From assembly GCA_018239845.1 (NCBI GenBank), contig JAFEGO010000073.1, positions 62,001 through 126,000 of the forward strand: a stretch of DNA of 64,000 nt, in the 5' to 3' direction. Under the pieces are notes generated by a model. That model made no database searches. It worked only from the letters and a program-made list of their open reading frames with translations, and was not told the DNA's origin. Position numbers and translations under genes: made by a program. This DNA comes from Verrucomicrobiota bacterium. Lineage in GTDB: Bacteria > Verrucomicrobiota > Verrucomicrobiia > Opitutales > Opitutaceae. The stretch's first letter is position 1, and each line of letters opens with the position of its first letter. Positions 16,142-25,233 of the stretch are shown one piece after another.

Positions 16142-16180
16142 CCGGCCGCCCCGCCTCCCGCCATAGGGTGGGGCGGCCGG
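16142..16180. repeat. 11-bp inverted repeat after the sigma-factor gene
   Basis: CCGGCCGCCCC (16142-16152) and GGGGCGGCCGG (16170-16180) form a perfect 11-bp stem with a 17-base loop. It begins 14 bases after the sigma-factor stop. The bases following the stem are AAAAAT rather than a T-run, so it is not a standard intrinsic terminator, but it would protect an mRNA 3' end or slow the polymerase. Confidence 0.5.
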
Positions 16181-16236
16181 AAAAATCCCGCCACTCCGCC
16201 GCGGTGCTGACCGCAACGCCTCAACTCCTTTAAAAA

Positions 16237-16479
16237 ATGAAAACCTATCTTCGTCTGCTCCTGCGCCGGCTGGGCCGGAAACTGCGCCGTCTCGTGCGGC
16301 GCGACCGTCCTGCGGCTGGGCCGCCGGCCAATCCCAAAGATTTCAGCGCCGACGGGGAGCGGCTGCGCCGGCGGCCCCGGCGTTATCTCCCCGTCTGGGT
16401 CGGTAGCCAGATCCTGGCCTTGCCGCTCATCGAGGATCAGCGGCCCGACCCGGTGCGCGATTTCTACGAGGATACGTGA
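16237..16479 (+). CDS. Small Arg-rich protein, function unknown
   Basis: An 80-residue protein that I do not recognise. The first 25 residues are strongly basic and amphipathic (MKTYLRLLLRRLGRKLRRLV), followed by a Pro-rich linker, another Arg cluster (RLRRRPRRYLPVWVG) and an acidic end (DPVRDFYEDT). Such a layout could bind membranes or nucleic acid. It lies 109 bases after the sigma-factor gene with a hairpin between, and converges on the oxidoreductase gene across a palindromic repeat. Coding potential is plausible but not certain. Confidence 0.5.
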   Translation: MKTYLRLLLRRLGRKLRRLVRRDRPAAGPPANPKDFSADGERLRRRPRRYLPVWVGSQILALPLIEDQRPDPVRDFYEDT

Positions 16480-16483
16480 GGAC

Positions 16484-16519
16484 AAGGTAGCGACGGTCGC
16501 CTCCGAGCGTCGCTACCTT
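16484..16519. repeat. GTAG-type palindrome between convergent genes
   Basis: AAGGTAGCGACG (16484-16495) and CGTCGCTACCTT (16508-16519) form a perfect 12-bp stem around a 12-base loop. It contains a GTAG head on each strand. It fills the gap between the stops of two convergent genes and is followed by TATTTTCT on the plus strand, so it may also act as a terminator. Confidence 0.7.
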
Positions 16520-16525
16520 ATTTTC

Positions 16526-17599
16526 TCACTCCGTCGCCACCCACGTGCCGGTGCGCATCGACTCGATGATCGCTCCGAGCACACGTTGCGCGCGCAGACC
16601 GTCGGCGAAGGTGGGGAATTCCACCTTCGCCCCGCGGATCGCGGGCACGATCGCGCCGGGCGTGGTGGGGCCGCCGGCCCCCGCGTAGTCGGTCGGGATC
16701 TTCTGCAGTGGGATGTCCGTCCGCCACGTCGCGTGGTGGGTGAGCAGGCCGCCGGTGCGCAGCCATAGCTCGTCCGCGTGGTCGGAATGCACGGCGAGCG
16801 TGCCGCGCTCGCCGGAGACCTCGATGCGGAAGAAGTTGCCGTAGCCCGGCGCGACCTGGCTGGTCTCGAAGGTCGCGATCACGCCGCCCGTCAGCTCGGT
16901 GAGGAACGCGGCGTTGGTATCCGTGGTAATGGCACGATTGACGCCGGCGGCGTCCGGCTTTTCCGGGATCAGGATCTGCGCGAGGCCGACGGCGCGGCGG
17001 TAGTCGAGGCCGGTCAGCCAGCGGACGCCGTCGATCATGTGGATGCCGAGGTCACCGAGGGCGCCGAAGCCGGCGAGGCTGGCGTCGTTGCGCCACGAGT
17101 GCAGCGTGGCGGGGGCGCCGAGGAAACTCTGGAGGTACACGCAGTTCACGCGCAGCACCCGGCCGAGCTCGCCGCGGGCGATCAGCTCACGCGCGAAGCG
17201 GAAGGAGGTGACGTTGCGGTATGAGAAGTTGATGCCGCCGAGCTTGCCCGCCGCGGCCCGCGCGGCCTCCATCTCAGCCGCCTCGGCGACGGTCATCGCG
17301 AGCGGCTTTTCACAGGCGACGTGCGCGCCGTGCCGCAGCGCGAGCAGGGTGAAGCCGTGATGGAACTTGTTGGGCGTGCAGATCGAGACGAGGTCCGGCT
17401 GCGTCTCGCGGAGCATCTTCTCCGCGTCCTGGTAGCGCGGCACGGCGGTGTGCTCGGCGGGAATTTTCCAGCGGGCGGGATCAGCGGGATCGGCGAGGCC
17501 GACGACGGTGACGCCAGGCTGGCTGCCGATGTCGCGCAGGTGGATCGCAGCGATGCTGCCGACGCCGATGACGGCGTGGCGCACAGGGATGTTTTGCAT
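16526..17599 (-). CDS. Gfo/Idh/MocA-family NAD(P)-dependent oxidoreductase
   Basis: A 357-residue sugar or cyclitol oxidoreductase. The N-terminal Rossmann domain has AVIGVGSIAAIHLRDI (nucleotide loop GVGSIA) and the DLVSICTPNKFHHG segment, then the family signature HVACEKPLAMTVAEAAEM with the catalytic lysine of the EKP motif. The C-terminal alpha/beta domain contains GALGDLGIHMIDGVRWL with the conserved D-x3-H motif. The reaction cannot be named from sequence; family members oxidise hydroxyl groups of sugars, inositols or bile acids. The start Met precedes the Rossmann loop at the usual distance. It is separated from the haem-binding gene upstream by 27 bases and may be co-transcribed with it, with no obvious functional link. 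Confidence 0.88.
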   Translation of the reverse strand: MQNIPVRHAVIGVGSIAAIHLRDIGSQPGVTVVGLADPADPARWKIPAEHTAVPRYQDAEKMLRETQPDLVSICTPNKFHHGFTLLALRHGAHVACEKPLAMTVAEAAEMEAARAAAGKLGGINFSYRNVTSFRFARELIARGELGRVLRVNCVYLQSFLGAPATLHSWRNDASLAGFGALGDLGIHMIDGVRWLTGLDYRRAVGLAQILIPEKPDAAGVNRAITTDTNAAFLTELTGGVIATFETSQVAPGYGNFFRIEVSGERGTLAVHSDHADELWLRTGGLLTHHATWRTDIPLQKIPTDYAGAGGPTTPGAIVPAIRGAKVEFPTFADGLRAQRVLGAIIESMRTGTWVATE

Positions 17600-17626
17600 G
17601 GGGAAAAGGGAGAGAGGCCCGATGGT

Positions 17627-18082
17627 TTATTGGATCGATTCGATCCAGTCGGTGAGGGTCTTGACCTCGGCGTCGCTCAGCTGCGCGTCGCGATGAATGA
17701 GGGTGTAGGAGCGCAGCGGCATGCCGCGCTCATGGAGCTCATCAAGGATCTCCTCGAGTTTGCGGGCCGCGCGTTTTTCCGAGTAGGCGCCGAACTGGGA
17801 GAAATTGAGGGCCGACTTGCCCTCGCTGATGTGATGGTCGAGCCACCACGCGACGGGCTGCACCGAGGCATACCACGGGTAGCGCGTGGTGTCGGAGTGG
17901 CAGTCATAGCAGGCCTTCGCGAGGATCGTGCGCACGGCGGGGGGCGCCGCATGGAGCGTGGCGAGATCGTTGGGCTGGGGCCCGGGTGGTGCGACGTTGG
18001 GTGCGGGGTGGATGAACTGGATCGCGATGAACGCGACCGCGAGGACCCCGGCGCTGAGCTTGGCAGTGCGCTTGAGTTTCAT
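17627..18082 (-). CDS. Haem-binding-domain protein with a single CxxCH site
   Basis: A 151-residue exported protein. The N-terminus is a membrane anchor or signal (KLSAGVLAVAFIAIQFIHPAPN), followed by the motif AKACYDCHSDTTRYPWYASV, in which CYDCH is a c-type haem site, then VAWWLDHHISEGKSALNFS and a C-terminal helix TLTDWIESIQ. This is the layout of the haem_bd domain family, widespread in Bacteroidota and Verrucomicrobiota. It probably carries electrons or senses redox state in the periplasm; its partner is unknown. No cytochrome maturation gene is nearby. The start is the Met immediately before the basic residues of the signal. Confidence 0.85.
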   Translation of the reverse strand: MKLKRTAKLSAGVLAVAFIAIQFIHPAPNVAPPGPQPNDLATLHAAPPAVRTILAKACYDCHSDTTRYPWYASVQPVAWWLDHHISEGKSALNFSQFGAYSEKRAARKLEEILDELHERGMPLRSYTLIHRDAQLSDAEVKTLTDWIESIQ

Positions 18083-18095
18083 GGTAAGACTGGGG

Positions 18096-18680
18096 TCACG
18101 CGCCGCCGACGGCTTCGCGCACGAGCGCGCCGATGGCAGGCAGTAGATCGAGCGCGAGGGCGAGTGCTTGGGCCCGGGGGCTCATTTTGCGCCAGGTTTT
18201 TCTCAGGATATCGACGAATTTTTCGCGCGGATAGTCGGCGTGCTGCGCGGCGAAGGCGCCGATTTCGTTTTCCAAGAACACGAGGCAGGCGGCGTCCTCC
18301 AGGGCCTGCGTGCCGGGGTTGGTCTTGAGCGCGGTCTTGGCGACCCAGGTGGCGGCGTCGTCGGCCTCGGCGGCGGACAGGCCGGCCTCAAGCAGCAAGG
18401 CACGGGCGCGCTCGGCCTGCTTGGTGTAGAGCGAGCGACGCCAGTTGAGATAGCCGACCTTGCCCTCGGGAAAGCTCGCGCGCGGCACGTTCCAGCGTTC
18501 GAGATGCTGGCAGCGCGCGGCGAGGCGGAGGAGAGGCGGAGCATCGTCGGTGACGCGCGCGACCCACGCTTCCATGCGGTCGGCGTACACGAGCTCGGCG
18601 GGCCGGCCGTCGGCGGTCTTGGCCGGGTCGGCGGCGTGGGCGGCATCGATGAGCGCGCGGGCTAGGGCGTAGGCATCCAT
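18096..18680 (-). CDS. DUF4202 family protein
   Basis: A 194-residue soluble protein: MDAYALARALIDAAHAADP at the start, then DRMEAWVARVTDDAPPLLRL, ARCQHLERWNVPRASFPEGK, YLNWRRSLYTKQAERA, and the end DILRKTWRKMSPRAQALAL. The conserved HLERW/R and YLNWR motifs fit the DUF4202 family, an HD-like all-helical protein of unknown role. The open frame extends 63 codons upstream through the YkgJ-like gene on the other strand, so the Met before DAYALARAL is the real start. It lies 13 bases before the haem-binding-domain gene. It diverges from the YkgJ-like gene across about 100 bases. Confidence 0.82.
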   Translation of the reverse strand: MDAYALARALIDAAHAADPAKTADGRPAELVYADRMEAWVARVTDDAPPLLRLAARCQHLERWNVPRASFPEGKVGYLNWRRSLYTKQAERARALLLEAGLSAAEADDAATWVAKTALKTNPGTQALEDAACLVFLENEIGAFAAQHADYPREKFVDILRKTWRKMSPRAQALALALDLLPAIGALVREAVGGA

Positions 18681-18783
18681 GGGCGGAGTGGAAACCGTTA
18701 CGCGCCTCTCGGCAAGTTCAGCGAAGGTAGTAGCCGCCGGAAACCATTGCCAGCGGCGTGCCCGAGGCCAGATTGGCGGATTC

Positions 18784-19167
18784 ATGGAATCCGCCCCGCT
18801 TCCAAACGCCGACTGTCTGCACTGTGGTGTCTGCTGCCACTCCGAGTCGCATGAGTACGTCTGGGTCACCGGCTACGACTGGGACCTGCTCGGCCCCGAC
18901 GCCGAGCGGCTCGCGCATTTCATCGGCAACCGGGCGTTCATGAAGATGAGCGAGGGCCACTGCGCCGCGCTCGACATCCGCCGCGCGGCCGACGGGGGCA
19001 TCGAGTATTTTTGCACGGTTTACGAGCGGCGCCCGACGATCTGCCACGCCCTCGGCCGCGGCTCGCCCGAGTGCCTCGGCGAGCTGGAGACGAAAACCGC
19101 CGCCGTCGCCCTCAGCACGCAACAAAAGCTCGCGGCCGGGGACAAACCAGCGCCTCCGCGCATGTGA
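18784..19167 (+). CDS. YkgJ-family cysteine cluster protein
   Basis: A 127-residue protein with the zinc or iron-sulfur cysteine cluster of the YkgJ family (formerly UPF0153). The N-terminal CLHCGVCC motif is followed by HCAALD, then CTVYERRPTICHALGRGSPE and a final Cys, giving the CxxCxxCC...C...C...C pattern. The start is the Met six to eight residues before the first cysteine; the longer frame upstream is not family-like. The biochemical role of the family is not established. It precedes the pyruvate carboxylase gene by 56 bases on the same strand, with no visible promoter between. Confidence 0.85.
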   Translation: MESAPLPNADCLHCGVCCHSESHEYVWVTGYDWDLLGPDAERLAHFIGNRAFMKMSEGHCAALDIRRAADGGIEYFCTVYERRPTICHALGRGSPECLGELETKTAAVALSTQQKLAAGDKPAPPRM

Positions 19168-19223
19168 CGGACTCTGCCGTTGCCTTTCTCCCCGGGTATT
19201 TTCAATAACCGACCTTTTATTTC

Positions 19224-22200
19224 ATGTCTGCTGCCTCCTCCGCCCGAACCATCCGCCCCATCCAGAAGCTCATGGCCGCCAACCGCGGCGAGATCGCCGT
19301 CCGCATTTTCCGCGCCGGCACCGAGCTCGGTCACCGCACCGTGGCGGTTTACGCGGAGGAGGATCGCTTCTGCATCCACCGGTATAAGGCCGACGAGGCC
19401 TACCAGGTCGGTCACGGCAAGGGCCCGGTCGCGGCTTACCTCGACATCGAGAGCATCGTCGGTACCGCCAAGGAAAAGGGCGTGCAGGCCATCCATCCCG
19501 GCTACGGTTTCCTCTCGGAAAACGCCGCGCTCGCCCGCGCCTGCGAAAAGGCCGGCATCATCTGGGTCGGCCCCCGCCCCGAGCTGCTTGAGATGATGGG
19601 CGACAAGACCGCCGCCCGCGCCCTCGCGAAGAAGATCAAGGTCCCCGTGCTCCCCGGCACCGAGGAGCCCGTCAGCGACCGCGCCGTCGCGCTCAAGATC
19701 GCGAAGGAGATCGGCTTCCCCCTCATCATCAAGGCTGCCTTCGGCGGTGGCGGCCGCGGCATGCGCGTCGTCAAAAAGGCCGAGGACCTCTCCGCTCTCC
19801 TCGACGAGGCCCAGGGCGAGGCCGAGCGCGCCTTCGGCAATCCCGCAGTATTCCTCGAAAAATACATCGCCAACGCGAAGCACATCGAGGTGCAGATCCT
19901 CGGCGACCAGCACGGCAACGTCATCCACCTCCACGAGCGCGACTGCTCCGTGCAGCGCCGCCACCAGAAGGTCGTCGAGGTCGCGCCGAGCTACGGCCTG
20001 CCGAAGCATGTCGTCTCCGAGCTTTGCGAGGCCGCCGCCCGCATGGCCCGCGAGGTGCGCTACGACAACGCCGGCACCATCGAATTCCTCTACGATCTCG
20101 ACCGCCACGAGTGGTTCTTCATCGAGATGAACCCGCGCATCCAGGTCGAGCACACCGTCACCGAGGTCGTCACCGGCCTCGATCTCGTGCGTGCCCAGAT
20201 CCTCATCGCGCAGGGTCACGCCCTGCACTCCGCCGAGGTCGGCATGCCGCAGCAGGCCGACGTGGTCTGCCACGGCTACGCCATCCAGTGCCGCATCACG
20301 ACGGAGGATCCCGAGAACAAATTCGTCCCCGACTACGGCCGCATCATCGCCTACCGCTCGCCCGGCGGCTTTGGCGTGCGCCTCGACGGCGGCATGGGCT
20401 ACGCCGGCGCCGTCATCACGCCCTTCTACGACTCGATGCTCGTGAAGGTCATCACCAGCGGCCAGACCTACGACATCGCCCTCGCCCGCTCGCGCCGCGT
20501 GCTCAGCGAGTTCCGTATCCGTGGTGTCAAGACCAACATCCCGTTCCTCGAGAACGTCATCGCGCATCCGCTCTTCCGCTCCGGCCAGGCCACGACGACG
20601 CTGATCGACACCACGCCCGAGCTCTTCGCTTTCAAGCCCCGCCGCGACCGCGCGTCGAAGCTCCTCGCCTTCCTCGGTAACGTCACGGTCAACGGCAACC
20701 CCCACGCCAAGGGTTACCGCCCGGCCAAGCCGCTCCCCGTCGTCGCCGCCCCCGGCCGCGACGAGCGCGGCCCGCTCCAGCCCGGCACGCGCGACCTCCT
20801 GCTCAAGCTCGGCGCGAAGAAATTCGCCGAGTGGACGCTCAAGCAGAAGCGCCTGCTCATCACCGACACGACCTTCCGCGATGCGCACCAATCGCTCATG
20901 GCCACGCGCGTGCGCGGCTACGACATGCTGGCGAGCGCCGGCTTCATCGCGCGCCACGCGCCCGAGCTCTACTCGCTCGAGATGTGGGGCGGCGCCACGT
21001 TCGACACCGCGATGCGCTTCCTCAACGAGGATCCGTGGGAGCGACTGCGCCAGCTCCGCGCCAAGGTGCCGAATATCTGTTTCCAGATGCTCTTCCGCGG
21101 CGCCAACGCCGTCGGCTACAGCAACTACCCCGCCTCCGTCGTCGCCGGCTTTGTGAAGCACTCCGCGGCCAACGGCATGGATATCTTCCGCATCTTCGAT
21201 TCGCTGAACTACCTGCCCAACCTCCGCGTGGCGATGGACGCCGTGCAGGAGACGCACGCCGTCTGCGAGGCCGCCCTCTGCTACTCGGGCGACATCCTCG
21301 ACGAGAAGCGCGACAAGTTCACGCTGAAGTACTACGTGAAGATGGCGAAGGAGCTCGAGCGCATGGGCGCGCACGTCCTCGCGATCAAGGACATGGCCGG
21401 CCTCTGCCGCCCGCAGGCCGCCTACAAGCTCGTGAAGGCGCTGAAGGAAGAGGTCGGCCTGCCGATCCACTTCCACACGCACGACACCAGCGGCGTCAAC
21501 GCCGCCTCCGTCCTCCGCGCCGCCGACGCCGGCGTGGACATCGTCGATCTCGCCACCGCCTCGATGTCGGGCAGCACCGCGCAGCCCAATCTCAACTCCA
21601 CCGTCGCTGCGCTCCAGCACACGCCCCGCGATACCGGACTCGACCTCGCGGCGCTCGACAAGTTCTCCGACTACTGGGAGCAGGTCCGCGAGTACTACCG
21701 CCCCTTCGACACCGCCCCGAAAACCGGTAGCGCCGAGGTGTATCTCCACGAGATGCCCGGCGGCCAGTACACCAACCTCAAGGAGCAGGCCGCCTCGATG
21801 GGCGTCGCCCACCGTTGGCCCGAGATCGCGCGCACCTACGCCGAGGTCAACCAGCTCTTCGGCGACATCATCAAGGTCACGCCCTCCTCGAAGGTCGTGG
21901 GCGACATGGCGCTCTTCCTCTTCTCGCGCGGCATCAAGCCCGCCGACGTCGTCAACCTGCCCCCGGGCGAGACGCCCTTCCCCGAGAGCGTGATCGACAT
22001 GCTCACCGGCGGCCTCGGCTGGCCCGAAGGCGGCTGGCCCGTCGCCATGTGGCGCGCCGTCCTCGGCGAAAAGAAATTCAAGGACGCCCAGGCCAAGTAC
22101 CAGGCGGCCGTCGCCGCCGAGAAAAAGCAGGCCGCGAAAAAATCGAAGCCGGCTGACGCCACTGTTGCCGCGGCCGAGCTCGCCGCGCTCAAGAAAGCCC

Positions 22201-22769
22201 TGGCGGAAAAACTCCGCCGCGAGCCGAGCGACGACGAGCTTTACTCGCACCTGATGTACCCGCAGGTCTTCGCGGACTTCGCGAAGCACCAGCGCGAGTT
22301 TGGCGATGTGAGCGTGCTGCCGACGCCCGCGTTCTTCTACGGCCTCAAGCCGCGCGAGGAAATCTCCGTCGAGATCGAGGAAGGCAAGGTCCTCATCATC
22401 CGCCTCGTGAGCGTCGGCGAAGCCGACAAGGACGGCCGCCGTCCGGTCACGTACGAGCTCAACGGCATCACCCGCGAAGTCTTCATCGCCGACAAGAGCG
22501 TGGCCGCCACGGCCAAGTCGCGCCCCAAGGCCGACCTCGCCGACCCGCTGCAGGTCGCCGCACCGATCCCCGGCCTCATCGTCACCCTCAGCGCCTCCGT
22601 GGGCGCCAAGGTCGCGAAGGGCGACAAGCTCTTCATGATGGAAGCGATGAAGATGCAGACGACGATCTACGCCCCCGTGGACGGCATCGTCGCCGAGCTC
22701 AACGCCGCCGTCGGCGACACCGTCGAGTCCAAGGACCTCATCGTGAAACTCCGCGCCGCGACGGCGTGA
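19224..22769 (+). CDS. pyc: Pyruvate carboxylase (biotin-dependent, single chain)
   Basis: Carboxylates pyruvate to oxaloacetate with ATP and bicarbonate, refilling the TCA cycle. At 1181 residues it has the full single-chain layout. Biotin carboxylase comes first: LMAANRGEIAVRIFRAG, IHPGYGFLSENA, the ATP-grasp loop KAAFGGGGRGMRVV and the FIEMNPRIQVEHTVTE motif. The carboxyltransferase domain follows from about residue 540: LLITDTTFRDAHQSLMATR, and the metal ligands in HFHTHDTSG. A PC-allosteric region and a C-terminal biotinyl domain (MMEAMKMQTT, biotinylated Lys at about 1143) complete it. The protein shows no lesion. The start is the Met about 25 residues before the conserved AANRGEIA. A GTAG-headed palindrome begins one base after the stop. 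Confidence 0.97.
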   Translation: MSAASSARTIRPIQKLMAANRGEIAVRIFRAGTELGHRTVAVYAEEDRFCIHRYKADEAYQVGHGKGPVAAYLDIESIVGTAKEKGVQAIHPGYGFLSENAALARACEKAGIIWVGPRPELLEMMGDKTAARALAKKIKVPVLPGTEEPVSDRAVALKIAKEIGFPLIIKAAFGGGGRGMRVVKKAEDLSALLDEAQGEAERAFGNPAVFLEKYIANAKHIEVQILGDQHGNVIHLHERDCSVQRRHQKVVEVAPSYGLPKHVVSELCEAAARMAREVRYDNAGTIEFLYDLDRHEWFFIEMNPRIQVEHTVTEVVTGLDLVRAQILIAQGHALHSAEVGMPQQADVVCHGYAIQCRITTEDPENKFVPDYGRIIAYRSPGGFGVRLDGGMGYAGAVITPFYDSMLVKVITSGQTYDIALARSRRVLSEFRIRGVKTNIPFLENVIAHPLFRSGQATTTLIDTTPELFAFKPRRDRASKLLAFLGNVTVNGNPHAKGYRPAKPLPVVAAPGRDERGPLQPGTRDLLLKLGAKKFAEWTLKQKRLLITDTTFRDAHQSLMATRVRGYDMLASAGFIARHAPELYSLEMWGGATFDTAMRFLNEDPWERLRQLRAKVPNICFQMLFRGANAVGYSNYPASVVAGFVKHSAANGMDIFRIFDSLNYLPNLRVAMDAVQETHAVCEAALCYSGDILDEKRDKFTLKYYVKMAKELERMGAHVLAIKDMAGLCRPQAAYKLVKALKEEVGLPIHFHTHDTSGVNAASVLRAADAGVDIVDLATASMSGSTAQPNLNSTVAALQHTPRDTGLDLAALDKFSDYWEQVREYYRPFDTAPKTGSAEVYLHEMPGGQYTNLKEQAASMGVAHRWPEIARTYAEVNQLFGDIIKVTPSSKVVGDMALFLFSRGIKPADVVNLPPGETPFPESVIDMLTGGLGWPEGGWPVAMWRAVLGEKKFKDAQAKYQAAVAAEKKQAAKKSKPADATVAAAELAALKKALAEKLRREPSDDELYSHLMYPQVFADFAKHQREFGDVSVLPTPAFFYGLKPREEISVEIEEGKVLIIRLVSVGEADKDGRRPVTYELNGITREVFIADKSVAATAKSRPKADLADPLQVAAPIPGLIVTLSASVGAKVAKGDKLFMMEAMKMQTTIYAPVDGIVAELNAAVGDTVESKDLIVKLRAATA

Positions 22770-22770
22770 G

Positions 22771-22824
22771 GTAGAACCAACAGGCCGAGTCTCGCTCATC
22801 CCGTTTTACCACGGGATGAGCTAC
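22771..22824. repeat. GTAG-headed palindromic repeat after pyc
   Basis: On the minus strand the main unit reads GTAGCTCATCCCGTGGTAAA from 22824 and folds as a 10-bp CTCATCCCGT/ACGGGATGAG stem (22795-22804 with 22811-22820). A possible degenerate partner starts GTAG at 22771, right behind the pyc stop codon. The pair separates the GC-rich pyc gene from the AT-richer accessory gene that follows and may terminate pyc transcription. Confidence 0.65.
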
Positions 22825-22874
22825 GTTTGAGAATTCACTTTCTCGACGTATCCGGATAGTGAGGCGACATAACT

Positions 22875-24086
22875 ATGGCCGCCCATGATTCGATCCACTT
22901 CGGGATGAAGAAACTGACGATCAATAATTGGTGTCAGCCTGAAGTCCCTGAGCATTTTCTTATTAAGGAAGAAGATTGGGTTTTCAGGGTTATGGAACCG
23001 CAATTGGCCGCGGTCGTACCAGAAGAAGTTATCCGCATGTTCGAAGTTGCGCGCGGATCAATTCTCTATGGCTGGTTCTTTTATCCCCTTCTGACATTGG
23101 CTGGTGAGCAACTTCACCGTGTGCAAGAAGCGGCGGTGCGTGAACGATGCAAACTTGCAGGCATTCCCATCACGGAAGGGAAGACTGTAAAACATCGGCC
23201 TCGGACATTTTCAAAGCTAATTACTGAACTCAGTGCGCGAGGAATTATCCCACAGGATAGCTTACCCGAGTGGGAAGCAGTGCGATCGCTGCGAAACATA
23301 TCATCTCATCCAGAGAAGCAATCCATCCACACGCCCGGGTCTGTTGCCGGTGGGATCGCCGTGACGGTGCGCCACATTAATCAGCTCTTCGCCTCTAATC
23401 CCGACTATTTCAGTGTATTGGGCGAGCGTGTCCGACGGGCAACAGGGCTCGGTGATGATGTACGAGAGATGCCTATGGTAGTTGGGATCGATGTGGGAGG
23501 GACCGAAAAAGGTTATCACTTGGTGGCGATGCATGGCGGTGCTGTTGCGGAAACAAAACACACACGAGATCCAAATGAAGCAGCTCAGTGGTGCCGTGAG
23601 AAAGGAGCGGTCTTTGTGGCCGTGGATAGTCCCTGCGGATGGCGACGTGATGGAAACCGCGGATGCAGAGAAGCGGAAGAAATGCTCTCCAGGCACGGCT
23701 ATTCTTCATTCTCAACACCCACGCGGGAAGCGGCGCTCACGAACCCATTTTACGAATGGATGCTTAATGGAGAGCAACTTTATCAGGCCCTTCGTGCTGA
23801 ATATCCGCTCTACAGTCAGGAGGACAATCATGCGTCATTTTGTTTTGAAACGTATCCTTACCTTGCCGCGTGTGCCTATGCGGGCCGTGGACTCCAAGCG
23901 CGTGACAAGAAGCGAGACCGCCGGGAGATCATCCGTGCTGCGGGCATAGACGATCAGTCCTTACGTAATATCGACTACATTGACGCAGCAATTTGCGCGT
24001 TAGTCGCATGCTCGGTGAGCATCGAAAATGCCACGGTGCTGGGGAACGCCGACGAAGGCTTCATTATTTCCCCTCCGTTTCCTTAA
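22875..24086 (+). CDS. HEPN-like/DUF4145-type domain fused to DUF429 (RNase H-like) domain
   Basis: A 403-residue two-domain protein. The N-terminal half is helical and ends [17 protein letters not shown], holding an R-x4-H motif (Arg140, His145) of the kind that forms the active site of HEPN ribonucleases. From residue 201 a DUF429 domain follows: [12 protein letters not shown] (Asp206), [16 protein letters not shown] (Asp251), CFETYPYLA (Glu325) and [14 protein letters not shown] (Asp367/Asp370), acidic residues arranged as in RNase H folds. The gene is visibly poorer in GC than its neighbours (29 of 60 bases at 23041-23100), a sign of transfer. The start has a gagg sequence nine bases upstream; an internal Met at residue 11 is an alternative. 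It stands alone, so a defence or RNA-cleaving role is inference. Confidence 0.75.
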   Translation: MAAHDSIHFGMKKLTINNWCQPEVPEHFLIKEEDWVFRVMEPQLAAVVPEEVIRMFEVARGSILYGWFFYPLLTLAGEQLHRVQEAAVRERCKLAGIPITEGKTVKHRPRTFSKLITELSARGIIPQDSLPEWEAVRSLRNISSHPEKQSIHTPGSVAGGIAVTVRHINQLFASNPDYFSVLGERVRRATGLGDDVREMPMVVGIDVGGTEKGYHLVAMHGGAVAETKHTRDPNEAAQWCREKGAVFVAVDSPCGWRRDGNRGCREAEEMLSRHGYSSFSTPTREAALTNPFYEWMLNGEQLYQALRAEYPLYSQEDNHASFCFETYPYLAACAYAGRGLQARDKKRDRREIIRAAGIDDQSLRNIDYIDAAICALVACSVSIENATVLGNADEGFIISPPFP

Positions 24087-24151
24087 TTATCGGTGCGACA
24101 AGAGGGTTGTGCTCCCGCTGGCAATTTTCCGGCTCCTGCGCAGGTTGGGGC

Positions 24152-25141
24152 ATGGTTCCGTTTTCGATACTTGATCTGGCGCCGATTCACCAGGGCGGCA
24201 CGGCGGGCGAGGCGTTGCAGCGCTCGCTGGACATGGCGCGGCTCGCGGAGCGCTTGGGTTTTCAAAGATATTGGGTCGCCGAGCACCACAACATGCCCGG
24301 TATCGCCAGCGCGGCGACTTCGGTCGTCATCGGGTACCTCGCGGCGGGCACCAAGACCATTCGCGTCGGCTCCGGCGGCGTGATGCTGCCCAACCATGCG
24401 CCGCTCGTCATCGCGGAGCAGTTTGGCACGCTCGCGGCGCTATTTCCCGGGCGCATCGACCTCGGGCTCGGCCGCGCGCCTGGTACGGACCAGCTCACGA
24501 TGCGGGCCCTGCGGCGCGGGAAGGGCGAGGGCGTCGATACGTTTCCGCAGGATGTGATCGAGCTGCAGCGCTATTTCCAACCACTGGTTGGCGGCCAGCC
24601 CGTGCAGGCGGTACCGGGCGTTGGCGAGAACGTGCCGATCTGGCTGCTGGGCTCCAGTTTGTTCGGGGCGCAGCTGGCTGCGCGCATGGGTCTGCCCTTT
24701 GCTTTCGCTTCCCACTTCGCGCCCGATCTGCTGGAGGAGGCGTTGCAGCTTTACCGGGCCAATTTCCGCGCCTCACCCACGCTGGCAAAGCCCTACGCCA
24801 TGGCGGCCATCGGCGTCTATGCGGCCGACACCGATGAGGCGGCCCAGCGGCTCTTCACCTCGCAGCAGCAGGCCTTTCTCAACCTGCGGCGCGGCGTGCC
24901 GGGCCCGCTGCCACCGCCGGTGGACGACATGGAGCAGCTCTGGTCGCCCCCGGAGGCGGCGATGATCAACTCGGCGTTTCGCGAGGCGGTGGTCGGCGCA
25001 CCGGCCACGGTGCGGCGCGGGCTGGAAAATTTTCTAAAGCGCACGCAGGTGGATGAGCTGATGGTGACCTCCGCGATCTACGATCACGCCGCGCGCCGTC
25101 ATTCGCTGGAACTGATTGCGCAGGTGCGGGACGGTCTTTGA
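24152..25141 (+). CDS. Luciferase-like monooxygenase (LLM class flavin-dependent)
   Basis: A 329-residue TIM-barrel flavoprotein. It shows the group's opening [20 protein letters not shown], then [60 protein letters not shown] and [20 protein letters not shown]. These are hallmarks of the YhbW/MsnO8-type LLM subgroup, which lacks a known natural substrate. It should use reduced FMN and oxygen in the cytosol. The frame is open 53 codons upstream but overlaps the DUF429 gene in another frame and switches base composition there; the Met before VPFSILDL is the start. The 65 bases before it hold no clear promoter. Base composition returns to the GC-rich norm. Confidence 0.9.
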   Translation: MVPFSILDLAPIHQGGTAGEALQRSLDMARLAERLGFQRYWVAEHHNMPGIASAATSVVIGYLAAGTKTIRVGSGGVMLPNHAPLVIAEQFGTLAALFPGRIDLGLGRAPGTDQLTMRALRRGKGEGVDTFPQDVIELQRYFQPLVGGQPVQAVPGVGENVPIWLLGSSLFGAQLAARMGLPFAFASHFAPDLLEEALQLYRANFRASPTLAKPYAMAAIGVYAADTDEAAQRLFTSQQQAFLNLRRGVPGPLPPPVDDMEQLWSPPEAAMINSAFREAVVGAPATVRRGLENFLKRTQVDELMVTSAIYDHAARRHSLELIAQVRDGL

Positions 25142-25233
25142 TGACGGATTTCACCGACGATGCGGATGGTTCTGCCGTGGTAAAAATCCACCGGCCTTGA
25201 TTTGCTCCGGCGCGGAGGCATATCCCTAGGCGA

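Noticed and set aside
19020-22799. 1259-codon open frame on the minus strand opposite pyruvate carboxylase
   Set aside because: It is the antisense shadow of a GC-rich gene whose plus-strand protein has all pyruvate carboxylase motifs. The minus translation is a monotonous Ala/Gly/Asp/Val mixture without domains.
22821-23003. 60-codon minus-strand frame at the start of the HEPN/DUF429 gene
   Set aside because: Looks somewhat protein-like but overlaps the start of a well-supported gene and has no family resemblance; too short to claim as a broken gene.
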